NCBI RefSeq assembly: GCF_030730875.1
Contig: NZ_JAVAMA010000008.1
Span: 1 to 64,000 of the forward strand
Reading direction: 5' to 3'
Origin: Sphingomonas sp. DG1-23
GTDB taxonomy: Bacteria > Pseudomonadota > Alphaproteobacteria > Sphingomonadales > Sphingomonadaceae
DNA length: 64,000 nt
Both the position numbers and the translations under genes were made by a program. Each line of letters opens with the position of its first letter. Positions within the stretch are counted from its first letter, which is position 1. Under the pieces are notes generated by a model. That model saw only the letters and a program-made list of their open reading frames with translations. It was not told the origin of the DNA and did not search any database. Below, piece after piece: positions 27,217 to 35,039 of the stretch.

Positions 27217-27794
27217 AATTCGTCGCGGGTCATGCGGATGATCGGTACGGTCGGCTCGAAGCGCCGCATCTTGTCGAGCAGCCGATCGAGATCGTCGTCG
27301 GCGAGCAGGATGTTCTGGTGCTGCGGCCGCAGGAAGCCGACCTCGCTCATCTTGCCGACGAATTCGAGCAGCCCGTCATAGAAGCCGGCGACGTTGAGCA
27401 GGCCGACCGGCTTGGCATGATAACCGAGCTGCGCCCAGCTCATCGCCTCCCAAAGCTCGTCCATCGTGCCGGTGCCGCCGGGGATGGTGAGGAAGCCGTC
27501 CGAAAGCTCGGTGAAGCGCGCCTTGCGCTCGTGCATGGTCTCGACGACGTGGAGTTCGGTGAGCCCGCGATGCGCGACTTCGGCATTGACCAAAGCCTGC
27601 GGGATCACGCCGATGACCTCGCCGCCCGCTTCGAGCGCCGAATCGGCGACTGCGCCCATCAGCCCCAATTTGCCGCCGCCATAGACCAGGCCGATACCTT
27701 GCCCGGCGAGGCTGCGCCCGATCGCGCGGGCGGATTCGATATAGACCGGATCGGCCGGCGTCGCTGAACCGCAATAGACCGCGACGCGCTTCAT
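27213..27794 (-). CDS. LOG-family (TIGR00730) nucleoside 5'-monophosphate phosphoribohydrolase
   Basis: 193 residues. GLVYGGGKLGLMG binds nucleotide, MHERKARF contributes catalytic Arg, and PGGTGTMDE is the family signature with catalytic Glu. LOG enzymes release free base from (cytokinin) nucleotides. It overlaps crtI upstream and crtB downstream by 4 bp each, so it is translated as an integral part of the carotenoid operon, although no role in pigment synthesis is known to me. Confidence 0.93.
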   Translation of the reverse strand: MKRVAVYCGSATPADPVYIESARAIGRSLAGQGIGLVYGGGKLGLMGAVADSALEAGGEVIGVIPQALVNAEVAHRGLTELHVVETMHERKARFTELSDGFLTIPGGTGTMDELWEAMSWAQLGYHAKPVGLLNVAGFYDGLLEFVGKMSEVGFLRPQHQNILLADDDLDRLLDKMRRFEPTVPIIRMTRDEL

Positions 27795-29269
27795 CGGGCG
27801 TCCCCCAGCATCAATGCGGCGGTCGCCTTGGCGCTGCCGACCACGCCGGGGATGCCGGCGCCGGGATGCGTGCCCGCGCCGACGAAATAGAGATTCGAGA
27901 TCGCTTCGTCGCGATTATGAACGCGGAACCACGCACTCTGGGTGAGGATCGGCTCGAGGCTGAAGGCGGAGCCGAGATGCGCGCGCAGGTCGGTGGCGAA
28001 ATCGGGCGGCGCATAAGAGAATTTGGTCACGATACGGTCCTTGAGGTCGGGAATCAGCCGGCGGGCGACTTCGGCGAGGATGCGCGCTTCGAGCACCGGG
28101 CCGACTTCGCTCCAGTCGGCGGGGAACTTGCCCAGATGCGGCACCGGCGCAAGCGCATAGAAGGTCGAATGACCGTCCGGCGCCATTGCCGGGTCGGTCG
28201 CGGTCGGGTGGTGGAGATAGAGCGAGAAATCCTCGCTCAGCACGCCGTGATCATAGATGTCGGCGAGCAGCCCCTGGTAACGCGGCCCGAACAGGATCGA
28301 ATGGTGCGGGATCTCGGGGAAGGTACCGCGCACGCCGAAATGGACGAGGAAGAGCGAGGGCGAGAAGCGCTTTTGCTCGAGCTTCGAAGCCGCGCGCTGG
28401 GCGCTGCGCGAACCCTTCAGCAAATCGCGATAGCTGTGGACCACGTCGGCGTTGCTGGCGACCGCATCGACCTGCAGCTCGAACCCGCTTTCGGTGCGAA
28501 CCCCCGTCGCTCGATCGCCGAGCGTGTCGATCGCTGCGACCGGATCGCCGAGCCGAACGACGCCGCCCAACCGCTCGAAATGGCGGACCATGCCGGCGAC
28601 CAATTTGTTGGTGCCGCCCTCGGCGAACCAAACACCGCCATCGCGTTCGAGCTTGTGGATCAGCGCGTAGATTGCGCTCGTCGTGGTCGGATTGCCGCCG
28701 ACCAAAAGGGTGTGGAAGCTCAGCGCCTGGCGCAATTTCTCGTTCTTCACGAAGCGCGACACCATCGAATAGACCGAACGCCACGCCTGATATTTCATCA
28801 GCGCCGGCGCCGCGCGGACCATCGAACCGAAGTCGAGGAACGCGACATGGCCGAGCTTCAGATAGCCCTCGCGATAGACGCCTTCGGAATATTTGAGGAA
28901 GCGGCGATATCCGGCGACGTCCTCGGGATTGAGCCGGGCGATCTCGGCGCCGAGCTGGGCATCGTCATTGCCGTAATCGAACGCCGTGCCGTCGGGCCAG
29001 GACAGCCGATAGAAGGGCGCGACCGGCACCAGTTTGACGTCTTCGGCGATGTCGTGACCCGAAATCCGCCACAGCTCCTGCAGCGCTTCGGGCGCTGTGA
29101 TCACGGTGGGGCCGGCATCGAAGACAAAGCCGTCGCGCTCCCAGAAATAAGCGCGTCCGCCCGGCTTGTCGCGCGCTTCCACGATGGTGGTGTCCACCCC
29201 CGCCGATTGCAGCCGGATCGCGAGCGCCAGCCCGCCAATCCCCGCACCGATCACTGCCGCTCTCTTCAT
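27791..29269 (-). CDS. crtI: Phytoene desaturase CrtI
   Basis: 492 residues. N-terminal FAD-binding VIGAGIGGLALAIRLQSAG with GGRAYFWERDGFVFDAGPTV. The C-terminal carotenoid-desaturase signature is LYFVGAGTHPGAGIPGVVGS. Bacterial CrtI converts phytoene to lycopene in four desaturations. Start ATG 29269 overlaps the crtY stop (ATGA). Length and motifs are standard. Confidence 0.96.
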   Translation of the reverse strand: MKRAAVIGAGIGGLALAIRLQSAGVDTTIVEARDKPGGRAYFWERDGFVFDAGPTVITAPEALQELWRISGHDIAEDVKLVPVAPFYRLSWPDGTAFDYGNDDAQLGAEIARLNPEDVAGYRRFLKYSEGVYREGYLKLGHVAFLDFGSMVRAAPALMKYQAWRSVYSMVSRFVKNEKLRQALSFHTLLVGGNPTTTSAIYALIHKLERDGGVWFAEGGTNKLVAGMVRHFERLGGVVRLGDPVAAIDTLGDRATGVRTESGFELQVDAVASNADVVHSYRDLLKGSRSAQRAASKLEQKRFSPSLFLVHFGVRGTFPEIPHHSILFGPRYQGLLADIYDHGVLSEDFSLYLHHPTATDPAMAPDGHSTFYALAPVPHLGKFPADWSEVGPVLEARILAEVARRLIPDLKDRIVTKFSYAPPDFATDLRAHLGSAFSLEPILTQSAWFRVHNRDEAISNLYFVGAGTHPGAGIPGVVGSAKATAALMLGDAR

Positions 29270-30426
29270 TGGACCCCCGTTATCGCGCGTACCGCCCGGC
29301 CGATCGGCACCGGCGGCTTGCCCGTCATCACCCGGATCTTGTCGCCCAGGTTCGAATTGGCCGCATAGAAGCGGCGGATGAGCCCCTCGTCCAGCCGATA
29401 GAAGCGCGCGAGGACGCGATAGCGTTCCTCGGGTTCGGCGGCTTTGAACAGCATTGCCGCGAGCAGCCGGTAAAAGCGTCGGCTGCGCCACATGTGCGCG
29501 GCGTATCGATGGAGCAGATCGTGCAGGGCCTCGCCCTCGAAAATATCCGCTTGGGCGACGTGCGATGCGGTGCGCACCGCATCGGGAAGCGAATAGCTGG
29601 TGAGCGGATGGAAGAGGCCCGCACGCATCCCGGCTTTGGCGACGCCAGGTCCACCCGAGTGCCAATAGGCCTGGAAATCGCCGCCGATCGCCACCGGCAG
29701 CACGCCGCTCTCTTCGCGCGCGATCGACGCCACCGGCCAGCCGCGCGCGGCGGCATATGCGTCGATCCGGTTGCCTAGCGTACCCGCATCCACTGCGGGA
29801 TCGTCGCTGTAATAGGTGTCCTCGATGAAGATCCGGTCGGGCGCGAAGGGGAGGCAATAGACGAAGCGATAGCCGTCTTTTTGCGCGACCGTCGCATCCA
29901 TCACCATCGGGCGTTCGAGATCGTGCGGCGCGGAGAGAGCCAGCTCGCGGCCGAGGAACTTCTGCCAGCCGAGCTCCAGCGTCGCGAGATCGCCCGTTCC
30001 GCGGCAGTCGATCACGCCCTTCGCCTCGACGCGGTCGCCATCGGCGAGCAGCACCTGCGTGGCGCTCACTTCGATCGCCTTGCGTTCGAGCATCACTGCC
30101 CGCGCGGGCAAAGCGTCGCGCGTCGCGCGCTCGAACTGGCGCGATTCGACCGAATAATAAGGCGACTTCAACGTGCGGGCGTGATCCGGAAACGCCACGT
30201 CGTAGCGTGTCCAGCCATGGCTGATCAGTGGGGAGATCAGCCAGCGATCGACGGGCGCCACGTCGCTCGCGAAGAACGACCAGAGATGGTTGCCGCCGAG
30301 ATGCGTGCCACCTTCGATCAGGCGGATCTCCGCCGCGGGGTGCCGCTGATGCACTGCGCGCGCGATCAATCCCCCGGCAAGACCGCCGCCGACGATGGCG
30401 AGATCGCAGCTGATCGTGGCCGACAT
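29266..30426 (-). CDS. crtY: Lycopene beta-cyclase CrtY
   Basis: 386 residues. It opens with LAIVGGGLAGGLIARAV for dinucleotide binding, has the cyclase motif HLWSFF, and RIFIEDTYYSD corresponds to the conserved FxEDT catalytic region. It converts lycopene to beta-carotene. It is the first gene of the operon; the GST terminator lies about 35 bp upstream, so a crtY promoter must be very close to the start or transcription must read through. Confidence 0.95.
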   Translation of the reverse strand: MSATISCDLAIVGGGLAGGLIARAVHQRHPAAEIRLIEGGTHLGGNHLWSFFASDVAPVDRWLISPLISHGWTRYDVAFPDHARTLKSPYYSVESRQFERATRDALPARAVMLERKAIEVSATQVLLADGDRVEAKGVIDCRGTGDLATLELGWQKFLGRELALSAPHDLERPMVMDATVAQKDGYRFVYCLPFAPDRIFIEDTYYSDDPAVDAGTLGNRIDAYAAARGWPVASIAREESGVLPVAIGGDFQAYWHSGGPGVAKAGMRAGLFHPLTSYSLPDAVRTASHVAQADIFEGEALHDLLHRYAAHMWRSRRFYRLLAAMLFKAAEPEERYRVLARFYRLDEGLIRRFYAANSNLGDKIRVMTGKPPVPIGRAVRAITGVQ

Positions 30427-30460
30427 CGCTTCGGCCTAGCCCAGCGCGGGCGAGCGTTCC

Positions 30461-30495
30461 AACAAAAACCCTCCCCGGCGCGCGGCCGGGGAGGG
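30461..30495 (-). terminator. Rho-independent terminator of the GST gene
   Basis: On the minus strand, CCCTCCCCGG-N7-CCGGGGAGGG is followed by TTTTTGTT. It lies between the GST stop (30544) and the crtY start (30426), separating the two units. Its stem resembles the local REP sequences and may derive from one. Confidence 0.8.
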
Positions 30496-30543
30496 CAGGC
30501 GTGGCGGGAGCGGAGCGATGCGGCTCGCCCCCGAGAGCTGGTG

Positions 30544-31158
30544 TCAGGCGGCTTTGAGCAACGGCCATTCCTCGGCCATCGCCCGTGCGACCGACGGCCG
30601 CTTGCGCAACCGGGTGCGATAGTCGAGCAGCACCGGCCAGTCGGCGATCGCCACGCCCGAATGCTCGCACCAGTTGAGCACGCTCACCAGATAGGCGTCG
30701 GCGACGGTGAACCGGTCTTCGAGAAATTCGCCGCCCGCGAGCTGGCGGGAAAGAACGTCGAAAGGCCTGGCGACGCGCGCCAGTGCCGCGGCGCGCTCCT
30801 CCGGGCCGGCGGACTTGCCGAGCAACGGCGTGAACACCGCCTTGTGCAGCTCGGTGCTGATGAAGTTGAGCCAGGCGAGCATCCGGTAATGCGCGTCGGA
30901 AAAGCCGGTGAAGCTCAACGCGCCTTCGGGGGCGAGCTCGGCGATATAGGTGAGCACCGCCGGGCCTTCGGTGAGCACGAAGCCGCCACGGGTCTCGATC
31001 GTGGGGACCGTGCCCATCGGGTTCAGCTGGCTGAAATGCCGGCCGTCGGGCAACCGACCGTCCGCCGGAACGGCGACGAATTCGGCATCGAGCTCGGCTT
31101 CCTCGAGTGCGATTCGCGCTGCGAGCGAGCAGGCGAAGGGGCGAAAATAGAGCTTCAT
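30544..31158 (-). CDS. Glutathione S-transferase
   Basis: 204 residues. The thioredoxin-like N-domain starts MKLYFRPFACSLAARIALEE, with a Cys/Ser in the bacterial beta-class active-site region and NPMGTVPTIE at the cis-Pro GSH-binding position. The helical C-domain ends with FTVADAYL and KRPSVARAM. AGGGAGG lies upstream of the start. It is divergent from a TetR gene, with two palindromic sites in the 77-bp gap, which suggests electrophile-induced expression. The substrate is unknown. Confidence 0.93.
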   Translation of the reverse strand: MKLYFRPFACSLAARIALEEAELDAEFVAVPADGRLPDGRHFSQLNPMGTVPTIETRGGFVLTEGPAVLTYIAELAPEGALSFTGFSDAHYRMLAWLNFISTELHKAVFTPLLGKSAGPEERAAALARVARPFDVLSRQLAGGEFLEDRFTVADAYLVSVLNWCEHSGVAIADWPVLLDYRTRLRKRPSVARAMAEEWPLLKAA

Positions 31159-31180
31159 GACGGACCTCCCTTGATTTCTG

Positions 31181-31231
31181 TACGATCTCGCATAGAAATG
31201 TCCGGGTCAAGAGATTATTTGCGAGTTCGCA
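31181..31231. promoter_or_regulatory. Two operator-like palindromes between GST and TetR genes
   Basis: TACGA-TC-TCGCA (31181-31192) and TGCGA-GT-TCGCA (31220-31231) are near-identical sites, both continuing into ATA-x-AAATGTC. Their centres are 39 bp apart. The second abuts the tetR start codon. A TTGATT-N16-TAGAAA promoter for tetR would have the first site in its spacer. This arrangement fits autorepression and control of the GST by the TetR protein. Confidence 0.6.
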
Positions 31232-31235
31232 TAAA

Positions 31236-31826
31236 ATGTCAGGAAAAGTGCGGGGACGCCCGCGCAGCTTCGATCCGGGCGAGGCGCTCCAGCGCGCCGC
31301 CGAGCGGTTTCGGACATATGGATTTGCAGGGACGTCGCTCGACGAGCTTTCCGAAGCGACGGGGCTGAAGCGGCCCAGCCTCGCCGCCGCGTTCGGCGAC
31401 AAGCGCGCCTTGTACATCGCGGCGATCGAGAAGCTGATGGCGCGGGTCGAACGCCAGCTGATCCGGCTCGGCGAAGCGAAGCTGCCGCTGGGCGAACTGG
31501 TCGAGCGCATCCTGATCGGCGGGATCAACCTGTACCTGACCGGCAGCGAAGGCCCCGAGGGATGTCTGATCATCAATACCGCGGCGACGCAGGCCGCGTC
31601 GGACCCCGAGGTTCGCGAGAAGGTCGGCGCGTTCCTCGCGGTCGAGGATAAGCGAATCGCCGAATTGCTCGCCGCAGCGGGCAGCCCTGCGCCCGAAGCC
31701 CAGGGACGGCTGGTCGCCTCGGTGCTCCATTCGCTCAGCGTTCGCGCCCGCGCAGGCGCGCCGCGCGAGGAGCTCGAGCAGGTGGCACGCGACTGCATCG
31801 ATCTGATCGCGGGAGACGGGAACTGA
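31236..31826 (+). CDS. TetR-family transcriptional regulator
   Basis: 196 residues. The HTH lies at about 12-58 (ALQRAAERFRTYGFAGTSLDELSEATGLKRPSLAAAFGDKRALY). The start at 31236 lacks a Shine-Dalgarno and abuts an operator-like palindrome. The ligand-binding domain is of the YcdC/AcrR-like type with TGSEGPEGCLI. It is likely a repressor of the divergent GST gene. Confidence 0.92.
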   Translation: MSGKVRGRPRSFDPGEALQRAAERFRTYGFAGTSLDELSEATGLKRPSLAAAFGDKRALYIAAIEKLMARVERQLIRLGEAKLPLGELVERILIGGINLYLTGSEGPEGCLIINTAATQAASDPEVREKVGAFLAVEDKRIAELLAAAGSPAPEAQGRLVASVLHSLSVRARAGAPREELEQVARDCIDLIAGDGN

Positions 31827-31837
31827 GCGCGCTGCGG

Positions 31838-32389
31838 GTGCCGCGGAGCGCGGCGATCGCAGCGTTGCTGATCGGGCTCGCAGTGGTGGGCGTGCTGTTC
31901 GCGATGGAACGGCCGCCGATCTGCACGTGCGGGACGATCAAGCTGTGGCATGGCGTGGTCAATTCGAGCGAGAACAGCCAGCATCTCGCCGACTGGTACA
32001 GCTTCAGCCACGTGATCCACGGCTTCCTGTTCTACGCCGCCGCGCATTTCGCGCTGCGTGGGCGCGCGCGGAACTGGGCGCTGCCGCTTGCGGTTGCGGT
32101 CGAGGGGTTCTGGGAATTGCTCGAGAATTCGCCGACCATCATCAACCGCTATCGCGAGGCGACGATCGCGCTCGGCTATTCGGGCGACAGCATCGTCAAT
32201 TCCATGGCCGATATGGGCTGGATGGCGTTCGGCTTCCTGCTCGCGTCGCGGCTGCCGGCATGGGCGACGATCGCGCTGGCGGTCGGGTTCGAGCTGATGA
32301 CGCTCGCGTTGATCCGCGACAATCTGACGCTCAACATACTGATGCTGGTCTGGCCGGTCGACGCGATCAAGGTCTGGCAAGGCGGGTGA
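31838..32389 (+). CDS. DUF2585 family membrane protein
   Basis: 183 residues, GTG start 31838, 11 bp after tetR. CTCGTIKLWHGVVNSSENSQ, followed by HLADWYSFSHVIHGFLFY, is the characteristic DUF2585 core. Four to five transmembrane helices. Function unknown. It is cotranscribed on the plus strand with tetR and probably with the hydroxylase downstream. Confidence 0.87.
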   Translation: MPRSAAIAALLIGLAVVGVLFAMERPPICTCGTIKLWHGVVNSSENSQHLADWYSFSHVIHGFLFYAAAHFALRGRARNWALPLAVAVEGFWELLENSPTIINRYREATIALGYSGDSIVNSMADMGWMAFGFLLASRLPAWATIALAVGFELMTLALIRDNLTLNILMLVWPVDAIKVWQGG

Positions 32390-32410
32390 TGCCGGGTGTA
32401 GGCGGGAGCC

Positions 32411-33187
32411 ATGGCTCTCGCCGTCTTTCTCTCCGCATGCGCGATGACGCTGATCGTCGGGCTGCGCTATCTCGCCGCGTCGGGCGGGTTCGCGCTCGCC
32501 ACAAGGCTGCGGCATCCCGGCCTCTATGCCGGCCGCGACCGGCAGATGCGCCGCGAGATCGGCTGGAGCCTCGCCTCGGCGGCGATCTACGGCTTTCCCG
32601 CCGGCGTGGTCGCGTGGGGCTGGCAGAATCGCGGATGGACCCGGATCTACACCGACGCCGCCGCGTGGCCGCTCTGGTATCTGCCGGTGTCGGTTTTGCT
32701 CTATCTGCTCGCGCACGACGCGTGGTTCTATTGGACGCATCGCTGGATGCACCGGCCGCGCTGGTTCCGCATCGCGCATGCGGTGCACCATGCCAGCCGC
32801 CCGCCCACCGCCTGGGCGGCGATGAGCTTCCATCCGGTCGAGGCGCTCACCGGGGCCATCGTCATCCCCCTGCTCGTCTTCCTGATCCCGATCCATGTCG
32901 CCGCTCTGGGGCTGGTGCTGACCATCATGACCGTGATGGGAGTGACCAATCACATGGGCTGGGAAATCTTCCCGCGCTTCGTGCATAGCGGCCCGCTCGG
33001 GCGCTGGCTGATCACCGCGCGCCATCATCAGCGCCACCACCAACTCTACGGATGCAATTATGGCCTCTATTTTCGCTTCTGGGACCGGCTGTGCGGCACC
33101 GACAAAGGGCTCGGCGATTTCGCGCATGACCGCGGCGGCGCTGTGCCTCGCGCTGCTGCCCGGAGCGACGCCGCTCGCCAGCCTTGA
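32411..33187 (+). CDS. Fatty acid hydroxylase superfamily membrane enzyme (possible carotenoid ring hydroxylase)
   Basis: 258 residues with about five transmembrane segments and the full di-iron His set: HDAWFYWTHRWMH, HAVHHASR, NHMGWE and HHQRHH. It belongs to the sterol desaturase/fatty acid hydroxylase superfamily. CrtZ is shorter and has a different spacing, so this is not a standard CrtZ. Carotenoid 2,2'-hydroxylase (CrtG) of nostoxanthin-making sphingomonads is a possible identity given the crt genes 2 kb away; this is inference. Its end overlaps the DUF2141 gene by 62 bp. Confidence 0.85.
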   Translation: MALAVFLSACAMTLIVGLRYLAASGGFALATRLRHPGLYAGRDRQMRREIGWSLASAAIYGFPAGVVAWGWQNRGWTRIYTDAAAWPLWYLPVSVLLYLLAHDAWFYWTHRWMHRPRWFRIAHAVHHASRPPTAWAAMSFHPVEALTGAIVIPLLVFLIPIHVAALGLVLTIMTVMGVTNHMGWEIFPRFVHSGPLGRWLITARHHQRHHQLYGCNYGLYFRFWDRLCGTDKGLGDFAHDRGGAVPRAAARSDAARQP

Positions 33188-33539
33188 CGTCGAGATCACC
33201 GGGCTGCGTTCGGCCAGAGGATTGATCCAGCTCTGCCTGACTGCCGATGCCGCTGCCTTTCCCGATTGCAAGCGCGCCGGCGGCATCAGGCGCACGCTGT
33301 CCGCCGCCGCGCCGCGGATTCGCTTCGAAGGCCTTCCGCCGGGCGATTATGCCGTGGCGGTGATCCACGACGCCAATGCCAATGCGAAGCTCGACACCAT
33401 GCTGGGCATCCCGCGCGAGGGCTTCGGCTTCTCGCGCGATCCGGCGATCCGCTTCGGCCCGCCACGCTTCGCCGCGGCGCAGTTCACCGTGGCGGCGGGC
33501 GGCGGCAGCCAGCAGGTGCGGATGCGCTATCTGCTCTGA
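33126..33539 (+). CDS. DUF2141 secreted protein
   Basis: 137 residues from ATG 33126, chosen because it yields a signal peptide (MTAAALCLALLPGATPLASL). The mature part contains LPPGDYAVAVIHDANANAKL and GIPREGFGFSRDP, typical of DUF2141. It starts 62 bp inside the hydroxylase gene, in a different frame. It is probably a periplasmic beta-sandwich. Function unknown. Confidence 0.87.
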   Translation: MTAAALCLALLPGATPLASLDVEITGLRSARGLIQLCLTADAAAFPDCKRAGGIRRTLSAAAPRIRFEGLPPGDYAVAVIHDANANAKLDTMLGIPREGFGFSRDPAIRFGPPRFAAAQFTVAAGGGSQQVRMRYLL

Positions 33540-33594
33540 TCGCCGGCTGGACCGGTGCGGTCGGGCCCGTGCGGCCGCCGGGTGGGCACAGCGA

Positions 33595-34002
33595 TCAGCC
33601 GCTCTTTGCAGTGAACTCGACCAGATCCCAGCGATTGCCGTAGAGATCCTCGAACACCGCGACCTTGCCATAGGGCATGACCGCGGGTGGGCGGATGAAG
33701 GCGATTCCGGCCGCGGTCCAGGCGGCGAAGTCGCGGTCGAAATCCTCGGTGGCGAGGAACAGGAAGACGCGCCCGCCGGCCTGATCGCCGATAAAGCGCG
33801 CCTGTTCGGGCGTGGCGGCGCGGGCGAGCAGGATCGTGGTGGCGCGGTCGGGCGCGCCGGGCGGACGGATGGTGACCCAGCGCTTGCCCTGTTCGGGAAC
33901 GGCAATGTCCTCGACCAGGGTGAAGCCGAGCTTGCCGATGTAGAATGCGAGCGCCTCGTCATAATCGCGGACGATCAGGGCGATATGGGCGAGATGCGGC
34001 AT
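33595..34002 (-). CDS. VOC/glyoxalase-like protein
   Basis: 135 residues made of two beta-alpha-beta3 units: HLAHIALIVRDYDEALAFYI at the start and KVAVFEDLYGNRWDLVEF at the end, including metal-ligand positions His and Glu. This is the vicinal-oxygen-chelate fold used by glyoxalases, dioxygenases and antibiotic-binding proteins. Substrate unknown. It is 13 bp downstream of the arr gene and probably cotranscribed. Confidence 0.9.
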   Translation of the reverse strand: MPHLAHIALIVRDYDEALAFYIGKLGFTLVEDIAVPEQGKRWVTIRPPGAPDRATTILLARAATPEQARFIGDQAGGRVFLFLATEDFDRDFAAWTAAGIAFIRPPAVMPYGKVAVFEDLYGNRWDLVEFTAKSG

Positions 34003-34015
34003 GCGCGGCCTGGTC

Positions 34016-34426
34016 CTAGTCGATGATGTGATTGCGGCCCTCGGCGGTCAGCCGCGCAAGGCCGTCCTTCATCGCCTGAAGCTGCTCGGGCGAATGCGCC
34101 TGCCATGTCTCGACTTCGCCGATCACGCGAAGCGGCGCGCGCGAGCGATAGGATTGGGTGGGATTGCCGGGAAACTTCTGATCGGTGAGATTGGGATCGT
34201 CTTCGAAGGCGCCGGTCGGCTCGACGACATAAATCCGCTCGCGGCCTTCGCCCCGCGCGAGCTCGCAACCCCAGATCGCCGATTCGAGGCTCGCGGAGAA
34301 ATAGATCCACGACAATTTCTCTGCGCGAAAATTGGAAGCGAAGCCGGGCGCGAGCATATCGCCTAGCTGCAGGTCGGCGCGCGTTCCGTGATAGAAAGGC
34401 GGGGTGGCGTCGGCGGCGTAGGTCAT
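34016..34426 (-). CDS. arr: NAD+-rifampin ADP-ribosyltransferase (Arr)
   Basis: 136 residues, close to the 140-ish of Arr enzymes. PFYHGTRADLQLGDMLAPGF gives the NAD-binding His and Tyr. The core continues SNFRAEKLSWIYFSASLESA, then ERIYVVEPTGAFEDDPNLTDQKFPGNPTQSYRS. Arr inactivates rifamycins by ADP-ribosylating the ansa chain. No mobile-element genes flank it, so it looks like a resident chromosomal copy. Confidence 0.93.
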   Translation of the reverse strand: MTYAADATPPFYHGTRADLQLGDMLAPGFASNFRAEKLSWIYFSASLESAIWGCELARGEGRERIYVVEPTGAFEDDPNLTDQKFPGNPTQSYRSRAPLRVIGEVETWQAHSPEQLQAMKDGLARLTAEGRNHIID

Positions 34427-34594
34427 CGGTTTGGGCCTCTGGCAAGCGTTTCAGGGAAGTTTGGCGCGAATGGCGTGCGGCAGCAAATGTCGTTCGAAGT
34501 TGTCGCAATTGACAGCCCAACGCTGTTTGACCCAGCCGCGCGGAGAGGCAGGCGGGGAATGGCGGCGGCGAAGCGACGGGGACGCACCGCCAAA

Positions 34595-34668
34595 GCGACA
34601 CCAGCGCGGCGCGACCGCGACAGGCAGGCGACGCCGACGCGACGCGATCGCGACGGACAGGCGGCGCC
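34595..34668. repeat. Imperfect 33-bp tandem repeat
   Basis: Two adjacent 33-bp units (34595-34627 and 34628-34660), built on GCGACxCC...GCGA-CGCGAC-x-GACAG, plus a partial third. They occupy the gap between arr and the HTH gene. No gene is evident over this stretch. Confidence 0.6.
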
Positions 34669-34674
34669 GATGCG

Positions 34675-34992
34675 TCACTGGCGCGGCGCGGATGCGGCGG
34701 GCTGGCGCGGGGCGTCGGCCATGAACGGATCGGCCATGCGGCGCGCGTAATGGGCGCGCGCCTGATCCCAGATGCGGTCGAAGGCAGTGCCGGCGAGGCG
34801 CTGGCGCAGCCGGTGCGCGCTCGATCGCGACATCCCCGCGGCGCGCGCGGCATGCGCGACGCTGCCGGTCTCGAGCAACGCGGCGAGGAAGATGCGCTGG
34901 CGTGCAGGGTTCCACTGCGCGCGGGGTTGGACGGACGCCGGCGGCGCGGCGTGGCGCGCGGGCGGCGGATTGCGAGTCGGCCGGTTTTCCAT
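34675..34992 (-). CDS. HTH protein resembling the GTA terminase small-subunit-like protein
   Basis: 105 residues. After a Pro/Arg-rich N-terminus, WNPARQRIFLAALLETGSVA, then HAARAAGMSRSSAHRLRQRL and AFDRIWDQARAHYARRM, closely parallel the WTPAKRNRFLARLAETLNVR...AAWDQTIAEAYGRLE of the TerS-like protein at 40469. It probably binds DNA through the central HTH. It stands alone, 5.5 kb from the GTA cluster. A role in packaging or regulation is unproven. Confidence 0.75.
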   Translation of the reverse strand: MENRPTRNPPPARHAAPPASVQPRAQWNPARQRIFLAALLETGSVAHAARAAGMSRSSAHRLRQRLAGTAFDRIWDQARAHYARRMADPFMADAPRQPAASAPRQ

Positions 34993-35039
34993 CGAACAGG
35001 ATGGAGCAGATCAAATCCTATTTTGAAAGGAGCGCGGCA

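Noticed and set aside
32411-33187. Standard beta-carotene hydroxylase CrtZ
   Set aside because: The protein is about 100 residues longer than CrtZ and has the His spacing of the sterol desaturase/fatty acid hydroxylase branch.
27791-33295. A single 1834-codon minus-strand protein
   Set aside because: It is the crtI frame running upstream through other genes' shadows. CrtI starts at 29269 with its FAD-binding motif, and crtY, GST and other genes occupy the rest.
34451-35014. 187-codon minus-strand frame overlapping the HTH gene
   Set aside because: It is a Pro/Arg-rich out-of-frame reading across the tandem repeat. The HTH protein frame has a recognisable domain.
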